Shown here: one piece after another, positions 17,027 to 26,349 of the stretch | Layout: each line of letters opens with the position of its first letter | How positions within the stretch are numbered: the first letter of the stretch is position 1 | Source of the DNA: an uncultured Acetatifactor sp. | GTDB taxonomy: Bacteria > Bacillota > Clostridia > Lachnospirales > Lachnospiraceae | DNA: 64,000 nt | Assembly: GCA_910586485.1 (NCBI GenBank) | Contig: CAJUIA010000009.1 | Location: 54,914 to 118,913 of the forward strand | Direction of reading: 5' to 3' | Made by a program: the position numbers and the translations under genes | The notes under the pieces: model-generated | The model's input: the letters and a program-made list of their open reading frames with translations, nothing else | Databases searched by the model: none | Told to the model about the DNA's origin: nothing

Positions 17027-19138
17027 GTGGGAAAAAGTTTATTTATTGCGGAAAAGCCCAGCGTTGCAAAGGAATTTGCAAATGCACTGAAGATAAAGGC
17101 TGCTTCCCGCGACGGGTTTCTGGAATCGGAGACGGCTATCGTAACCTGGTGTGTAGGCCATCTTGTCACCATGAGCTACCCGGAAGTATATGATGAAAAA
17201 TATAAACGTTGGAGCTTTGACACGATCCCCTTTCTGCCGGAGGTATTTCGGTATGAGATCATTGAAAGCTCAAAAAAACAATATGGCATTGTCAGTTCCC
17301 TGATGAAAAGGCCGGATGTATCCGTGATTTATGTATGTACCGACTCAGGACGGGAAGGGGAATATATTTACAGGCTGGTAGAGCAGATGTCCGGCGTTAC
17401 CGGAAAGGAGCGGAAGCGGGTCTGGATTGATTCTCAGACGGAGGAAGAAATTTTAAGGGGAATCCGCGATGCAAAGGATTTAAGCGAATATGACAGCTTA
17501 AGCGATGCAGCATACTTAAGGGCCAAGGAAGACTATCTGATGGGGATTAATTTTTCCCGTGTGCTGACCTTAAAATACGGAAGAACCGTGAAGGATTACC
17601 TGAAGCGGGACCGGGCGGTAATCTCCGTTGGCAGGGTTATGACCTGCGTGCTGGGTATTGTGGTAAACAGGGAGCGGGAGATCCGCTCCTTTGTAAAGAC
17701 TCCCTTTTACCGGGTGCTGGGGAGCTTCGGATTAAAGGGCAGAAGCTTTTCCGCGGAGTGGAAGGCGGTGGAAGGCTCACGTTTCTATATGTCTCCCAAG
17801 CTGTATAAGGAAAACGGCTTTAAGGAGAGGGCCGATGCGGAACAGTTGATCGCGTTTCTTGAGGGCGCTTTACCTTCTGGACAGAGTGCACCGCAGACGG
17901 CGCAGAATGCTCAGGTAGAGAGCATCCAGCGAAAAAAGGAAACCAAAAATCCCCCCCTGTTATATAATCTGGCGGAGCTGCAGAATGACTGCTCCAGGTA
18001 TTTTAAGATCAGTCCGGATCAGACCCTGAGCATTGTGCAGGAGCTGTATGAAAAAAAGATGGTGACCTACCCAAGGACGGATGCCAGAGTTCTTTCCACT
18101 GCCGTAGCAAAGGAAATTCATAAAAATATCGGAGGACTGAAAGGCTATGGGCCGGTTTCTGCCTTTGCCGGAGAAATTTTGACAAAGGGAAGCCATAAGG
18201 GGATTGCCAGGACAAGATATGTGAACGACAAGCAGATCACGGATCACTATGCCATCATTCCCACCGGTCAGGGTCTAAACAATCTGGGAGGGCTTTCTGC
18301 ACTGTCTGCAAAGGTATACGAGCTGATCACACGGAGATTTATCAGTATTTTTTATCCGGCGGCGGTGTATCAGAAATTCAGCGTCTGCATCAGCGTAAAG
18401 GGTGAGAAATTCTTTGCAAACTTTAAAGTCCTGTTGGAAGAGGGTTATCTGAAAGCGGCTTATGTCTTCCGCAAGGACGAAAAAGCGGATGCAGGGGATC
18501 ATACAAGAGATGGGGCAAAAAAAGCAAAATCCGAAAATCCGGAGGAAGGCGGAGATAAATCCGACGGGGAAAACGAATCGGAAATAAAGTGTGACGAAGA
18601 GCTTACCGGCCTGCTGGCGGCTTTGAAAAAGGGTGACAGCCTGGTCCTGGAGGCCTGTGAAATCAAGGAGGGCGAGACTTCGCCACCCAAGCGTTACACT
18701 TCGGGAAGTATTATTCTGACCATGGAAAATGCAGGGCAGTTTATCGAGGATGAAGAGCTTCGGGCCCAGATCAAGGGCAGCGGTATCGGTACCAGCGCCA
18801 CACGGGCGGAAATCCTGAAAAAGCTGGTAAATATTGAATATCTGGCGTTAAACAAAAAGACACAGACACTGACGCCTACCTTAATGGGGGAAATGATTTA
18901 TGACGTGGTGAGTGGTTCGATCAAAGCCCTGCTGGACCCCTCCCTGACGGCCAGCTGGGAAAAAGGGCTTACCCTGGTGGCGGACGGAAAGATTACCTCT
19001 CAGGAATATATGGATAAATTGTCCGGCTTCGTTGGCAGACGGACAGAATATGTTAAGCAGCTTAGCAACCAGCGACAGCTTTTTCGGATGTTTGATGCCG
19101 CGGCGGCAAATTATAAGAGTAGTGCAAAAAAGAGTTGA
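17027..19138 (+). CDS. topB: DNA topoisomerase III (type IA)
   Basis: Cuts one DNA strand, passes another and reseals, mainly resolving replication and recombination intermediates. 703 residues from GTG 17027 (MGKSLFIAEKPSVAKEFA). The TOPRIM domain comes first, with E in AEKPS and the acidic metal pair in CTDSGREGEY. The active-site Tyr is Y348 in TYPRTDAR. A charged, low-complexity insertion at about residues 490-525 interrupts the domain-II region and may be a linker. There are no C-terminal zinc fingers. The last bases run into a Lys-rich AAG/AAA tract at 19130-19180. Confidence 0.95.
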   Translation: MGKSLFIAEKPSVAKEFANALKIKAASRDGFLESETAIVTWCVGHLVTMSYPEVYDEKYKRWSFDTIPFLPEVFRYEIIESSKKQYGIVSSLMKRPDVSVIYVCTDSGREGEYIYRLVEQMSGVTGKERKRVWIDSQTEEEILRGIRDAKDLSEYDSLSDAAYLRAKEDYLMGINFSRVLTLKYGRTVKDYLKRDRAVISVGRVMTCVLGIVVNREREIRSFVKTPFYRVLGSFGLKGRSFSAEWKAVEGSRFYMSPKLYKENGFKERADAEQLIAFLEGALPSGQSAPQTAQNAQVESIQRKKETKNPPLLYNLAELQNDCSRYFKISPDQTLSIVQELYEKKMVTYPRTDARVLSTAVAKEIHKNIGGLKGYGPVSAFAGEILTKGSHKGIARTRYVNDKQITDHYAIIPTGQGLNNLGGLSALSAKVYELITRRFISIFYPAAVYQKFSVCISVKGEKFFANFKVLLEEGYLKAAYVFRKDEKADAGDHTRDGAKKAKSENPEEGGDKSDGENESEIKCDEELTGLLAALKKGDSLVLEACEIKEGETSPPKRYTSGSIILTMENAGQFIEDEELRAQIKGSGIGTSATRAEILKKLVNIEYLALNKKTQTLTPTLMGEMIYDVVSGSIKALLDPSLTASWEKGLTLVADGKITSQEYMDKLSGFVGRRTEYVKQLSNQRQLFRMFDAAAANYKSSAKKS

Positions 19139-19188
19139 AGAAAACAAAAAAGTTGAAGAAAATCAAAAAAGGAAAGGATGAAAGAAGA

Positions 19189-19866
19189 ATGAGCGGAATT
19201 ACGGTGGTAGATTTGTATGATTTAAAGGAGACAATAGCGGCGGAATTATTTGGGGATGTGACCTATCCCTGGGAGGTCCTGCCGAAGATACATGATTTTA
19301 TTCTGGAGCTGGGAAAGCGTCTGCCGGAGGATGTGTTTGAAAAGAGAGGCGAGGATATTTGGATCGCCAAAAGCGCGAAGATAGCGCCCACAGCCTGCTT
19401 AAATGGTCCCCTGATTGTGGACGAGGAGGCTGAGATTCGTCATTGTGCTTTTGTGCGCGGAAACGCCATCGTGGGAAAAGGCGCGGTGGTCGGCAATTCC
19501 ACAGAGTTAAAAAATGTGGTGCTGTTTAACAAGGTACAGGTTCCTCATTACAATTATGTGGGAGACAGCGTACTTGGCTTTAAGGCTCATATGGGGGCCG
19601 GCTCCATCACATCTAACGTAAAAAGCGATAAGACCCCGGTGGTGGTGAGAAAGAGTGAAAATATCCACATTGAAACCGGGTTGAAAAAGATGGGAGCCAT
19701 GCTGGGGGATCATGTGGAGGTTGGCTGCAACAGCGTATTAAATCCCGGCACGGTGATCGGCAGAGAGGCCAATGTTTATCCCTGCTCGTCTGTGCGCGGC
19801 GTAGTGCCCGCCCGCAGCATTTATAAAAGTAAAACGGAAATTGCAGAGAAAAGGTGGCCAAAATAA
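19189..19866 (+). CDS. Left-handed beta-helix acyltransferase-like protein
   Basis: 225 residues from ATG 19189 (MSGITVVDLYDL), preceded by GGAAAGGA. An N-terminal helical part is followed by hexapeptide-repeat turns (IAPTACLNGPLIV, CAFVRGNAIVGKGAVVGNS, MGAMLGDHVEVGCNSVLNPGTVIG). It resembles the acyltransferase half of GlmU-type proteins but lacks the nucleotidyltransferase domain. Such proteins are often labelled UDP-N-acetylglucosamine pyrophosphorylase-related, which cannot be right for this length. The acyl acceptor is unknown. It follows topB closely and is probably cotranscribed. Confidence 0.8.
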   Translation: MSGITVVDLYDLKETIAAELFGDVTYPWEVLPKIHDFILELGKRLPEDVFEKRGEDIWIAKSAKIAPTACLNGPLIVDEEAEIRHCAFVRGNAIVGKGAVVGNSTELKNVVLFNKVQVPHYNYVGDSVLGFKAHMGAGSITSNVKSDKTPVVVRKSENIHIETGLKKMGAMLGDHVEVGCNSVLNPGTVIGREANVYPCSSVRGVVPARSIYKSKTEIAEKRWPK

Positions 19867-19869
19867 GCC

Positions 19870-19895
19870 TTAAAATTACTTAAAATTAGTTAAAA
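19870..19895 (+). promoter_or_regulatory. Phased TTAAAATTA repeats, candidate operator
   Basis: TTAAAATTAC (19870), TTAAAATTAG (19880) and TTAAAATCTA (19890) repeat at exactly 10-base steps, one helical turn. The core TTAAAATTAGTTAAAA (19880-19895) recurs with one change at 24768-24783, just after the GH26 promoter. A role as a binding site for the LacI protein encoded at 22226 is inference. Confidence 0.4.
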
Positions 19896-19907
19896 TCTAT
19901 AGAATAG

Positions 19908-19929
19908 TAAAATTAATTTGTTAATTTTA
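19908..19929. promoter_or_regulatory. Perfect palindrome before the GH36 promoter
   Basis: TAAAATTAA (19908-19916) and TTAATTTTA (19921-19929) are perfect inverted arms around TTTG. The site ends four bases before the predicted -35 box, fitting an activator, repressor or UP-like element. Confidence 0.4.
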
Positions 19930-19933
19930 TCTA

Positions 19934-19962
19934 TTTCAAAAAGCGTTAAATTCCCCTATTAT
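19934..19962 (+). promoter_or_regulatory. Predicted promoter of the GH36-LacI-esterase unit
   Basis: TTTCAA (19934-19939), 17 bases, TATTAT (19957-19962). The -35 box is weak, which fits a regulated promoter. Confidence 0.4.
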
Positions 19963-20014
19963 AAGTTTGAGAAGAGCTTTATGATATGAAGGGTATAAGG
20001 GGGATTAGGATACG

Positions 20015-22222
20015 ATGGATATGGTTTATAATGAGGCGTCAAGAATCTTTAAATTGGATACGGCTCATACCAGCTATCTGATCGGACTGGTGGATGAAGA
20101 GGGCTTTATCGGCCATGCTTACTTCGGAAAGACCATCAGCGACAGCAATGCCGGATACCTGATGCGGACGGGGGAGCCGCCCTTTGTGCCTTCCCAAAAC
20201 GGCAGGGACAGAAGCTCCTTTTTTGATGCCTTTCCCATGGAATTTCCCGGCTGCAATACAGGCGATTATAGGGAAAGTGCCATAGAGGTGCTGGACGAAG
20301 GCGGTCATAACGGAGTTGAAATCATCTATCGGGATCACAGGATATTTGCGGGTAAGCCGACACCCAAGGGGCTGCCGGCCACCTTTGGCGGGGATGATGA
20401 CTGTATGACGCTGGAAATCGACGGGGTGGATAAGACCCTTGGGCTGGAGGTAACGCTGCGATACAGTGTCTTTGCGGATGCGGACGTGGTGGCCAGAAGC
20501 GTTTCCGTTAAAAATGCGTCGGATCAGCCCATTTTTCTTACCAGGCTGATGTCTGCCAGCCTGGACATGGATATGGAGCCTGTTCAGGAAAATTATAAGC
20601 TGTTGACGCTTCATGGCTCATGGGCCAGGGAGCGGCACATGGAGTTTCGGGAGATTGGAAGGGGAAAAGTAAGCGTAGGCTCCACCAGGGGGGAATCCTC
20701 TCATCAGGAGCATCCCTTTATGGCGCTGGTATCCGAAAAGGCGGATCAGGAAAACGGCAGTGTTTACGGATTTCATTTTGTTTATTCCGGCAATTTTATT
20801 GCACAGGTGGAGCGGACCCAGTTTGACAGTCTGCGGGTGCAGATGGGAATTCATCCCAAGAATTTCTGCTGGCAGTTAAAGCCCGGTGAAAGCTTTGAGG
20901 CGCCGGAGGTGATTTTGACTTATTCCGCAGAGGGCTTGGGCGGCATGAGCAGGACCCTTCATGATCTGTACCGGAATCATTTGATCAGAAGTCCTTATAA
21001 GGATAAAAAGCGTCCCATCCTGATCAATAACTGGGAGGCCACTTATTTTGATTTTAATACGGAAAAGCTGCTGGACATTGCCAGGGAGGCCAAAAAGGCA
21101 GGCATCGAGATGCTGGTCATGGATGACGGCTGGTTCGGGTATCGAAACGACGACAACACCAGCCTGGGAGACTGGACGGTTAATGAGAAGAAGCTGCCCG
21201 GAGGGCTGAAACATCTGGTGGATGAGGTGAATAAGATCGGATTAAAGTTTGGCATCTGGTTTGAGCCGGAGATGATCTCGCCTGATTCCGATCTGTACCG
21301 GGCGCACCCGGACTGGGCCATTGCCATTCCGGACCGCACTCCCTGTCGTTCCAGAAATCAGTATGTCCTGGATCTGACCCGGCGTGAGGTTGTGGAATAT
21401 GTATATCATGCAGTGGCAAGGGTGCTGCAGGAAGCCAATATTGAATATGTAAAATGGGATATGAATCGTCAGCTCACGGACTTGGGAAGCGTGTACCTGG
21501 GCCGGGAGAATCAAGGGGAGCTCAGCCACCGTTATGTGCTTGCGGTCTATGAACTGCAGGAGCGGCTTACAAGGCAGTTTCCGGAGCTTCTTCTGGAAAA
21601 CTGCTCCGGAGGCGGCGCCAGGTTTGACCCCGGAATGCTTTATTACAGTCCGCAGATTTGGTGTTCGGATGATACGGATGCCATCGAGCGGCTTGTCATT
21701 CAGGAGGGAACGGCTTTGATTTATCCGCTTTCGACCATGGGAGCTCACGTTTCTGACTGCCCCAATCACACGGTAGGCAGGAACACACCATTCTCCACCA
21801 GAGGGAATGTGGCGCTGGCCGGGACCTTTGGGTATGAGTTGGACATCACAAAAATTTCCGAAGAGGACAGGGCACAGATTCCGGAACAGGTGAAGCTGTA
21901 CCATAAATACAATGATCTGGTGCGGCGGGGAGACTATTACCGGATTGCTTCTTACAGGGAGAATCACTTCTTTGACTGTTATGAGGTGGTGGCAAAGGAT
22001 AAACGTGAGGCGCTGATCACCTGCGTTCAGGTGATGAGGCGGCCGAACTATCACAGCAGGATGATAAAGCTGGCGGGACTGGATGCCAATTTGAGGTACA
22101 GGAATGAAGAGACGGGCGAGGTATATTATGGTGATACCCTGATGAACGCCGGTATTCCCGTACAGGAGATGTGGGGAGATTTTCAGTCCAGGCTGATCCA
22201 TCTTACGGCAGAGGAGGAGTAG
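20015..22222 (+). CDS. GH36 alpha-galactosidase
   Basis: Removes alpha-1,6-galactose side groups, here from galactomannan-derived oligosaccharides. 735 residues, no signal peptide, so cytoplasmic. An N-terminal beta-supersandwich (about 1-320) leads to a TIM barrel with the substrate loop MDDGWFG. The nucleophile is D482 in YVKWDMNR, and the acid/base D552 in WCSDDTDA after the LENCSGGGARFD motif. The 70-residue gap between them matches well-studied bacterial AgaA enzymes. A C-terminal beta domain ends the protein. ATG 20015 follows AGGA and a G run. It is the first gene of a three-gene unit with a LacI regulator and an esterase lipoprotein, ended by the terminator at 24616. Confidence 0.95.
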   Translation: MDMVYNEASRIFKLDTAHTSYLIGLVDEEGFIGHAYFGKTISDSNAGYLMRTGEPPFVPSQNGRDRSSFFDAFPMEFPGCNTGDYRESAIEVLDEGGHNGVEIIYRDHRIFAGKPTPKGLPATFGGDDDCMTLEIDGVDKTLGLEVTLRYSVFADADVVARSVSVKNASDQPIFLTRLMSASLDMDMEPVQENYKLLTLHGSWARERHMEFREIGRGKVSVGSTRGESSHQEHPFMALVSEKADQENGSVYGFHFVYSGNFIAQVERTQFDSLRVQMGIHPKNFCWQLKPGESFEAPEVILTYSAEGLGGMSRTLHDLYRNHLIRSPYKDKKRPILINNWEATYFDFNTEKLLDIAREAKKAGIEMLVMDDGWFGYRNDDNTSLGDWTVNEKKLPGGLKHLVDEVNKIGLKFGIWFEPEMISPDSDLYRAHPDWAIAIPDRTPCRSRNQYVLDLTRREVVEYVYHAVARVLQEANIEYVKWDMNRQLTDLGSVYLGRENQGELSHRYVLAVYELQERLTRQFPELLLENCSGGGARFDPGMLYYSPQIWCSDDTDAIERLVIQEGTALIYPLSTMGAHVSDCPNHTVGRNTPFSTRGNVALAGTFGYELDITKISEEDRAQIPEQVKLYHKYNDLVRRGDYYRIASYRENHFFDCYEVVAKDKREALITCVQVMRRPNYHSRMIKLAGLDANLRYRNEETGEVYYGDTLMNAGIPVQEMWGDFQSRLIHLTAEEE

Positions 22223-22225
22223 CCT

Positions 22226-23248
22226 ATGGCGAAAGCGGTAAAACTGGCAGATATTGCGGCAAGAGTAGGGGTTAGCACCGTGACCGTTTCCAAGGCGCTT
22301 TCCGGTCAGAAGGGCGTCAGCGACGAGATGCGGGAAAAAATCAAAAAGCTTGCGGATGAGCTGGGCTATCGGCCGCCTTCTGCGGCCAGACGGGAGACGA
22401 GCCAGGCCCGAAGCTATAATATCGGCGTGCTGATCGAAGAAGAATATCTGGATAAGTACGAATCTTTTTACTGGAACATCTATCAGCATGTTTCCATCTG
22501 CGCCTTAAACTGTGAATGCTTTGCCATGATGGAGGTGGTAAGCAGCCGCATGGAGGAACAGATGGAGATGCCCAAGGTGATCAGGGACCGGAAGGTTCAC
22601 GGTATCATTGTGATCGGCAGGATGCCCGGCAGATATTTAAAGCTGTTGAAGGACAACAAGGACGTGCCTGTAGTCTATGTGGATTTTACGGATGATGCTC
22701 CGGTGACGGACGCGGTCATTTCGGACAATTATTACGGTGCGTATCATTTGGTGAATTATCTTTTGGATCAGGGCCACACCCAAATTGCATATGTGGGTAC
22801 GCTGCTGGCCACCAGCTCCATTACGGACAGATATTTTGGATATGCAAAGGCACTGATGGAGCATGGCATTCCCCTGAAGGACCACTGGCAGTTAAACAAC
22901 AGAAATATATCCAGCGGAGTGATCCAGGAGGAATTGATGGAGCTGCCGGAGGAAATGCCTACTGCATTTTTCTGTAACTGTGACCTGGCGGCAGGAAAGC
23001 TGATTCACAGGCTGCGGGAAAGAGGGTTTCGGGTGCCGGAGGATATTTCCGTGGTTGGCTTTGACAATTATATTTATCCGGGGATCTGCGATGTGGGAAT
23101 CACTACCTACGAGGTGGATCAGGCGGAGATGGCTGCGCAGGCGGTACAGGTGCTGGTGAAGCGGATGGGCGGAGAGCCCTGCAGGTATGGGACTCACGTA
23201 GTGGAAGGACGTCTGGTGATCAGGGAAAGCGTTCATAACCTGAAATAA
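22226..23248 (+). CDS. LacI-family transcriptional regulator
   Basis: 340 residues. The N-terminal helix-turn-helix and hinge (VKLADIAARVGVSTVTVSKALSG) recognise a DNA operator. The following periplasmic-binding-protein-like core binds a sugar effector and sets dimer shape; VVGFDNYIYPGI is the typical late core motif. It starts three bases after the GH36 stop, so it is made with the enzymes it probably controls. The local role is inferred: repression of the mannan locus, relieved by a manno-oligosaccharide or galactose-bearing ligand. AT-rich motifs at 19870-19929 and 24768-24783 are candidate sites. Confidence 0.92.
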   Translation: MAKAVKLADIAARVGVSTVTVSKALSGQKGVSDEMREKIKKLADELGYRPPSAARRETSQARSYNIGVLIEEEYLDKYESFYWNIYQHVSICALNCECFAMMEVVSSRMEEQMEMPKVIRDRKVHGIIVIGRMPGRYLKLLKDNKDVPVVYVDFTDDAPVTDAVISDNYYGAYHLVNYLLDQGHTQIAYVGTLLATSSITDRYFGYAKALMEHGIPLKDHWQLNNRNISSGVIQEELMELPEEMPTAFFCNCDLAAGKLIHRLRERGFRVPEDISVVGFDNYIYPGICDVGITTYEVDQAEMAAQAVQVLVKRMGGEPCRYGTHVVEGRLVIRESVHNLK

Positions 23249-23262
23249 GAAGGAGACCGGTT

Positions 23263-24588
23263 ATGAAAATAAAGGCAGGAAGAAGACTGCTTGCATTGAG
23301 CTTATGCGTTATTTTGAGCCTGAGCAGCTGCGGCGGGCAGGGCGACGCGTCGGATGCAGGTGATTTACAGGAAATAGACGGCACGACGGATTTAGGCGGC
23401 GTAACGGATGATTCAGGCAGTATGAAGGTGTCGGAAGCTCTGGCGCCGCCTACCGCTTTCTTAAGCGAAGAGGATATGGCGCTGGCGGATATGTGGCCCG
23501 GCTGTGACGACAGGGCGCTGGGGGCGGTAATGCGAAAAGCGGAGGCAAACGAGGAAGTGACGATCGTCTGTATTGGCGGTTCCATCACCCAGGGTACAAT
23601 CTCCGGCGGCGATAAAGACAATGAGCTGTTAAAAAGCGGGGAAATCCCTGCGAAGGCGGCATATGCTGAGATATTTTTCAAGTGGTGGCAGGAGAAATTT
23701 CCGGAGACCTCTTTTCGTTTTATCAATGCGGGAATCGGCGGAACGGATTCCTACCTGGGAGTACACCGTCTGCAGGAGGATGTGCTGGAATATCAACCTG
23801 ATCTGGTGCTGGTGGAATTTTCCGTGAATGACAGCAACGACATTTTTCATAAAACAACGTATGATAATTTAATTTATCATCTTCTGAATGATGAACGCTC
23901 GCCGGCGGTAATGCTTTTATTTATGAGTCAGACAAACGGAGCCTCCGCCCAGGGAAATCATGCCCTGGTCGGGTATCATTACAGCGTTCCCATGGTCAGC
24001 TATGCCAATGTCACGGCAGACATGATAAAGGCAGGCCGTTTTTCAGACAAAGAGCTGTCGGGGGATCAGGTGCATCCTTCCGCTCTGGGACACGCGGTGA
24101 CGGGGGAGATCCTCTGGAATTACTTAAATAGTGTGTACGAGGATTTAAGTGAGCTGGAAGCGCCGGAGACCGGTGCGGAAACGGCCCTTACAAGGGTGAT
24201 TTATGAGAATGCCCGTATTCTGGACAGTGATGATATTATGCCGGATGAAACAGGGGATTTTACGGAAACTGAAGTTTGTACGGAATTCCATGACGGCTGG
24301 AGCTGTGACGGGGAGGGCGGTATAAGGTTTACGGCCTCCTTCAGCAGACTGGGCATTCTCTATTATGCCACCACGGACGGAAAGGGCGGCCAATTTGATG
24401 TGCTGGTGGACGGGGAGCATGTAAGAACGATTAACGGCGATTTTTCGGGCGGCTGGGGAAATGCGATTATGACCGCAGAGGTGTATTCAGCGGATGAGAC
24501 GGCGGTTCACACGGTCCAAATCTTAAAAAACCAAGATTCTGCAGGCGGTGTATTTCATTTATTGGGTCTGATGACAAGCGGCAGGTAA
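23263..24588 (+). CDS. Secreted SGNH esterase lipoprotein (CE17-like)
   Basis: 441 residues. The signal peptide ends in lipobox LSSC (SLSSCGGQG), so it should be anchored outside the membrane. After an acidic linker, an SGNH hydrolase domain spans about 95-300: block I Ser S107 in GGSITQG, Gly in NAGIGGTDS, Asn in VEFSVNDS, and D268/H271 in GDQVHPSALGH. A C-terminal beta domain (about 320-441) may be a carbohydrate-binding module. It is clearly paralogous to the cytoplasmic protein at 48072. Removal of acetyl groups from mannan at the cell surface is inferred from context; sialate or xylan esterase activity is possible. ATG 23263 follows AGGAGA. Confidence 0.85.
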   Translation: MKIKAGRRLLALSLCVILSLSSCGGQGDASDAGDLQEIDGTTDLGGVTDDSGSMKVSEALAPPTAFLSEEDMALADMWPGCDDRALGAVMRKAEANEEVTIVCIGGSITQGTISGGDKDNELLKSGEIPAKAAYAEIFFKWWQEKFPETSFRFINAGIGGTDSYLGVHRLQEDVLEYQPDLVLVEFSVNDSNDIFHKTTYDNLIYHLLNDERSPAVMLLFMSQTNGASAQGNHALVGYHYSVPMVSYANVTADMIKAGRFSDKELSGDQVHPSALGHAVTGEILWNYLNSVYEDLSELEAPETGAETALTRVIYENARILDSDDIMPDETGDFTETEVCTEFHDGWSCDGEGGIRFTASFSRLGILYYATTDGKGGQFDVLVDGEHVRTINGDFSGGWGNAIMTAEVYSADETAVHTVQILKNQDSAGGVFHLLGLMTSGR

Positions 24589-24615
24589 AAAAATTAACTT
24601 AAATTTAGCATGACC

Positions 24616-24660
24616 AAAGGACTAGTTTCTCTTTTTGAGAAACTAGTCCTTTATTAATTT
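24616..24660 (+). terminator. Strong intrinsic terminator
   Basis: Sixteen-bp perfect stem (24616-24631 with 24637-24652), loop TTTTT, then ATTAATTTT. It closes the GH36-LacI-esterase unit and isolates the GH26 promoter. Confidence 0.92.
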
Positions 24661-24723
24661 TGTACAAAAAAAAAAACGAAATTGGTAATATAGTAAAATC
24701 GACGAAGAAAGAGTAGAAATAGA

Positions 24724-24752
24724 TTGAATTAATTTTATAAAGGATTTATAAT
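24724..24752 (+). promoter_or_regulatory. Promoter of the GH26-transporter operon
   Basis: TTGAAT (24724-24729), exactly 17 bases, TATAAT (24747-24752). The GH26 start codon is 58 bases past the -10 box. No other clear promoter was found until the MarR gene, so most of the mannan genes may depend on it. Confidence 0.7.
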
Positions 24753-24767
24753 TTGATTAACATAAAG

Positions 24768-24783
24768 TTAAAATTAGCTAAAA
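24768..24783 (+). promoter_or_regulatory. Candidate operator at the GH26 transcription start
   Basis: TTAAAATTAGCTAAAA differs at one base of 16 from the site at 19880-19895. It lies about 9-24 bases after the expected start point, a usual repressor position. A further look-alike, CTTAAATTTAG, lies near 24599. Confidence 0.45.
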
Positions 24784-24810
24784 ACCAATGGATTTAAAGG
24801 GAGCGCCGTT

Positions 24811-26334
24811 ATGGGAAAGTGGAGAAAAACAGCGGTATATCTGATGGTACTGGCCCTGTTCGGCAGTCAGCTTACGGGCTGCGGCGGAGAGGGAAAAGAC
24901 AGGACGGACGGAACGGAATCTTTTGAAGATGCAGCAGATACGTATCCGGAAATCATTGGTACATATGAAGCAGAGGACGCTTCCTTCAGCGGAGGCGCAC
25001 ACGGTGAAACAGGCAGATCGGAATGCAGCGGAGGCGGGTATGCTACCGGTTTTCAGAATGACGGAGATGCCTGCAGCTTCACTGTAGAGATTCCGGAGAA
25101 CGGCTTTTATGATTTGATATTCAGCAGCTCGGCCGGAGATCATAAGGAAAATTATGTAACGGCAGACGGTGAGGCTTTGGGCAATCTGGTGACAGATACG
25201 AAAACCTTTGCAGAGTCGGGGATCAGCCGGGTTTATCTGACGGCAGGGGAACACGAGGTCACGGTTTCCAAGTTCTGGGGGTGGATTGATTTGGATTATT
25301 TGAAGGTGGCCGTTTCAAAGCCGATACCGGCATCGACTTATCAGGTTTCCGCAGAGCTTGTGAATGAAAACGCTACAGATAACGCCAAGCGGCTGATGAG
25401 CTTTCTGGCAGATAATTACGGCACCAGAATCCTTTCCGGACAGTATTGCGATACCGGAATCAACGGTAAGGAAATACGGGTGGTCAAGGAGGTAACCGGT
25501 AAGACGCCGGCAGTGCTGGGACTTGATTTTATGGAGTATACCCCTTCCTTTGTGGAACACGGAAGTAAGGGGCGCTCCACCGATCTGGCCCTGCAGTGCT
25601 GGGAGCAGGGAGGCATCGTCACCTTCTGCTGGCATTGGAACGCTCCTTCAAAATACCTGACGGGCAACTGGTACAGCGGGTTTTATGCCGAGTATACAAA
25701 TATTGATCTGGCAAAGATTATGAACGGTCAGGATGAAGAGGGCTATGAGCTGCTGATGGCGGATATTGATGCCATAGCCGCACAGCTTCAGATTTTACAG
25801 GAGGCGGGAGTGCCCGTCCTCTGGAGACCGCTTCACGAGGCCAGCGGCGGCTGGTTTTGGTGGGGGGCTGCAGGAGCGGAGCCTTACATACAGCTTTACA
25901 GACTGCTATACGACAGACTGACGAATGAATATGGGCTGAACAATCTGATCTGGGTCTGGAACGGCCAGAATAAGGACTGGTATCCGGGAGACGAGTATGT
26001 TGACATCATCGGCGAGGATATTTACCCCGGTGAGCGGGTGTATACCTCCCAGATCAATAAATACCTGGAGGCCGTGGAGTATACGAAGGCCGGAAAAATG
26101 GTGGTACTTTCCGAAAACGGCTGTGTGTTTGATCCGGAGCTGGCTGTGAGGGACGGCGCCATGTGGGGCTTCTGGTGTACCTGGAGCGGAGAATTTGTGG
26201 CAAAGGATACTGCCGTTTTTGCCTACAGCGAGCAATATACGGAAGCCGAAGCCTTAAAACGCTTTTATGAGCATGAAGCGGTGATTACACTGGATGAGCT
26301 TCCGGACTTAAAAGCTTATCCGATCAGAAAGTGA
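24811..26334 (+). CDS. GH26 beta-mannanase lipoprotein with CBM35
   Basis: Cuts beta-1,4-mannan inside the chain at the cell surface. 507 residues. The signal peptide ends in lipobox LTGC. A CBM35 module (about 48-170) opens YEAEDASFSGG and ends with a W-G-W-I-D-L-D-Y strand; CBM35 modules bind mannan or its galactose. The GH26 barrel follows (about 190-505), with acid/base E343 in RPLHEASGGWFWWG and nucleophile E435 in VLSENGC. Both keep the family's surrounding residues. It is the lead gene of the transporter operon, from a clean promoter at 24724. It is the main extracellular polymer-cutting enzyme visible here. Confidence 0.95.
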   Translation: MGKWRKTAVYLMVLALFGSQLTGCGGEGKDRTDGTESFEDAADTYPEIIGTYEAEDASFSGGAHGETGRSECSGGGYATGFQNDGDACSFTVEIPENGFYDLIFSSSAGDHKENYVTADGEALGNLVTDTKTFAESGISRVYLTAGEHEVTVSKFWGWIDLDYLKVAVSKPIPASTYQVSAELVNENATDNAKRLMSFLADNYGTRILSGQYCDTGINGKEIRVVKEVTGKTPAVLGLDFMEYTPSFVEHGSKGRSTDLALQCWEQGGIVTFCWHWNAPSKYLTGNWYSGFYAEYTNIDLAKIMNGQDEEGYELLMADIDAIAAQLQILQEAGVPVLWRPLHEASGGWFWWGAAGAEPYIQLYRLLYDRLTNEYGLNNLIWVWNGQNKDWYPGDEYVDIIGEDIYPGERVYTSQINKYLEAVEYTKAGKMVVLSENGCVFDPELAVRDGAMWGFWCTWSGEFVAKDTAVFAYSEQYTEAEALKRFYEHEAVITLDELPDLKAYPIRK

Positions 26335-26349
26335 AAATGGTAATAAAGA

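Noticed and set aside
21242..22489. 415-codon open frame on the minus strand
   Set aside because: It is antisense to the GH36 and LacI genes, both of which have clear catalytic or DNA-binding motifs.
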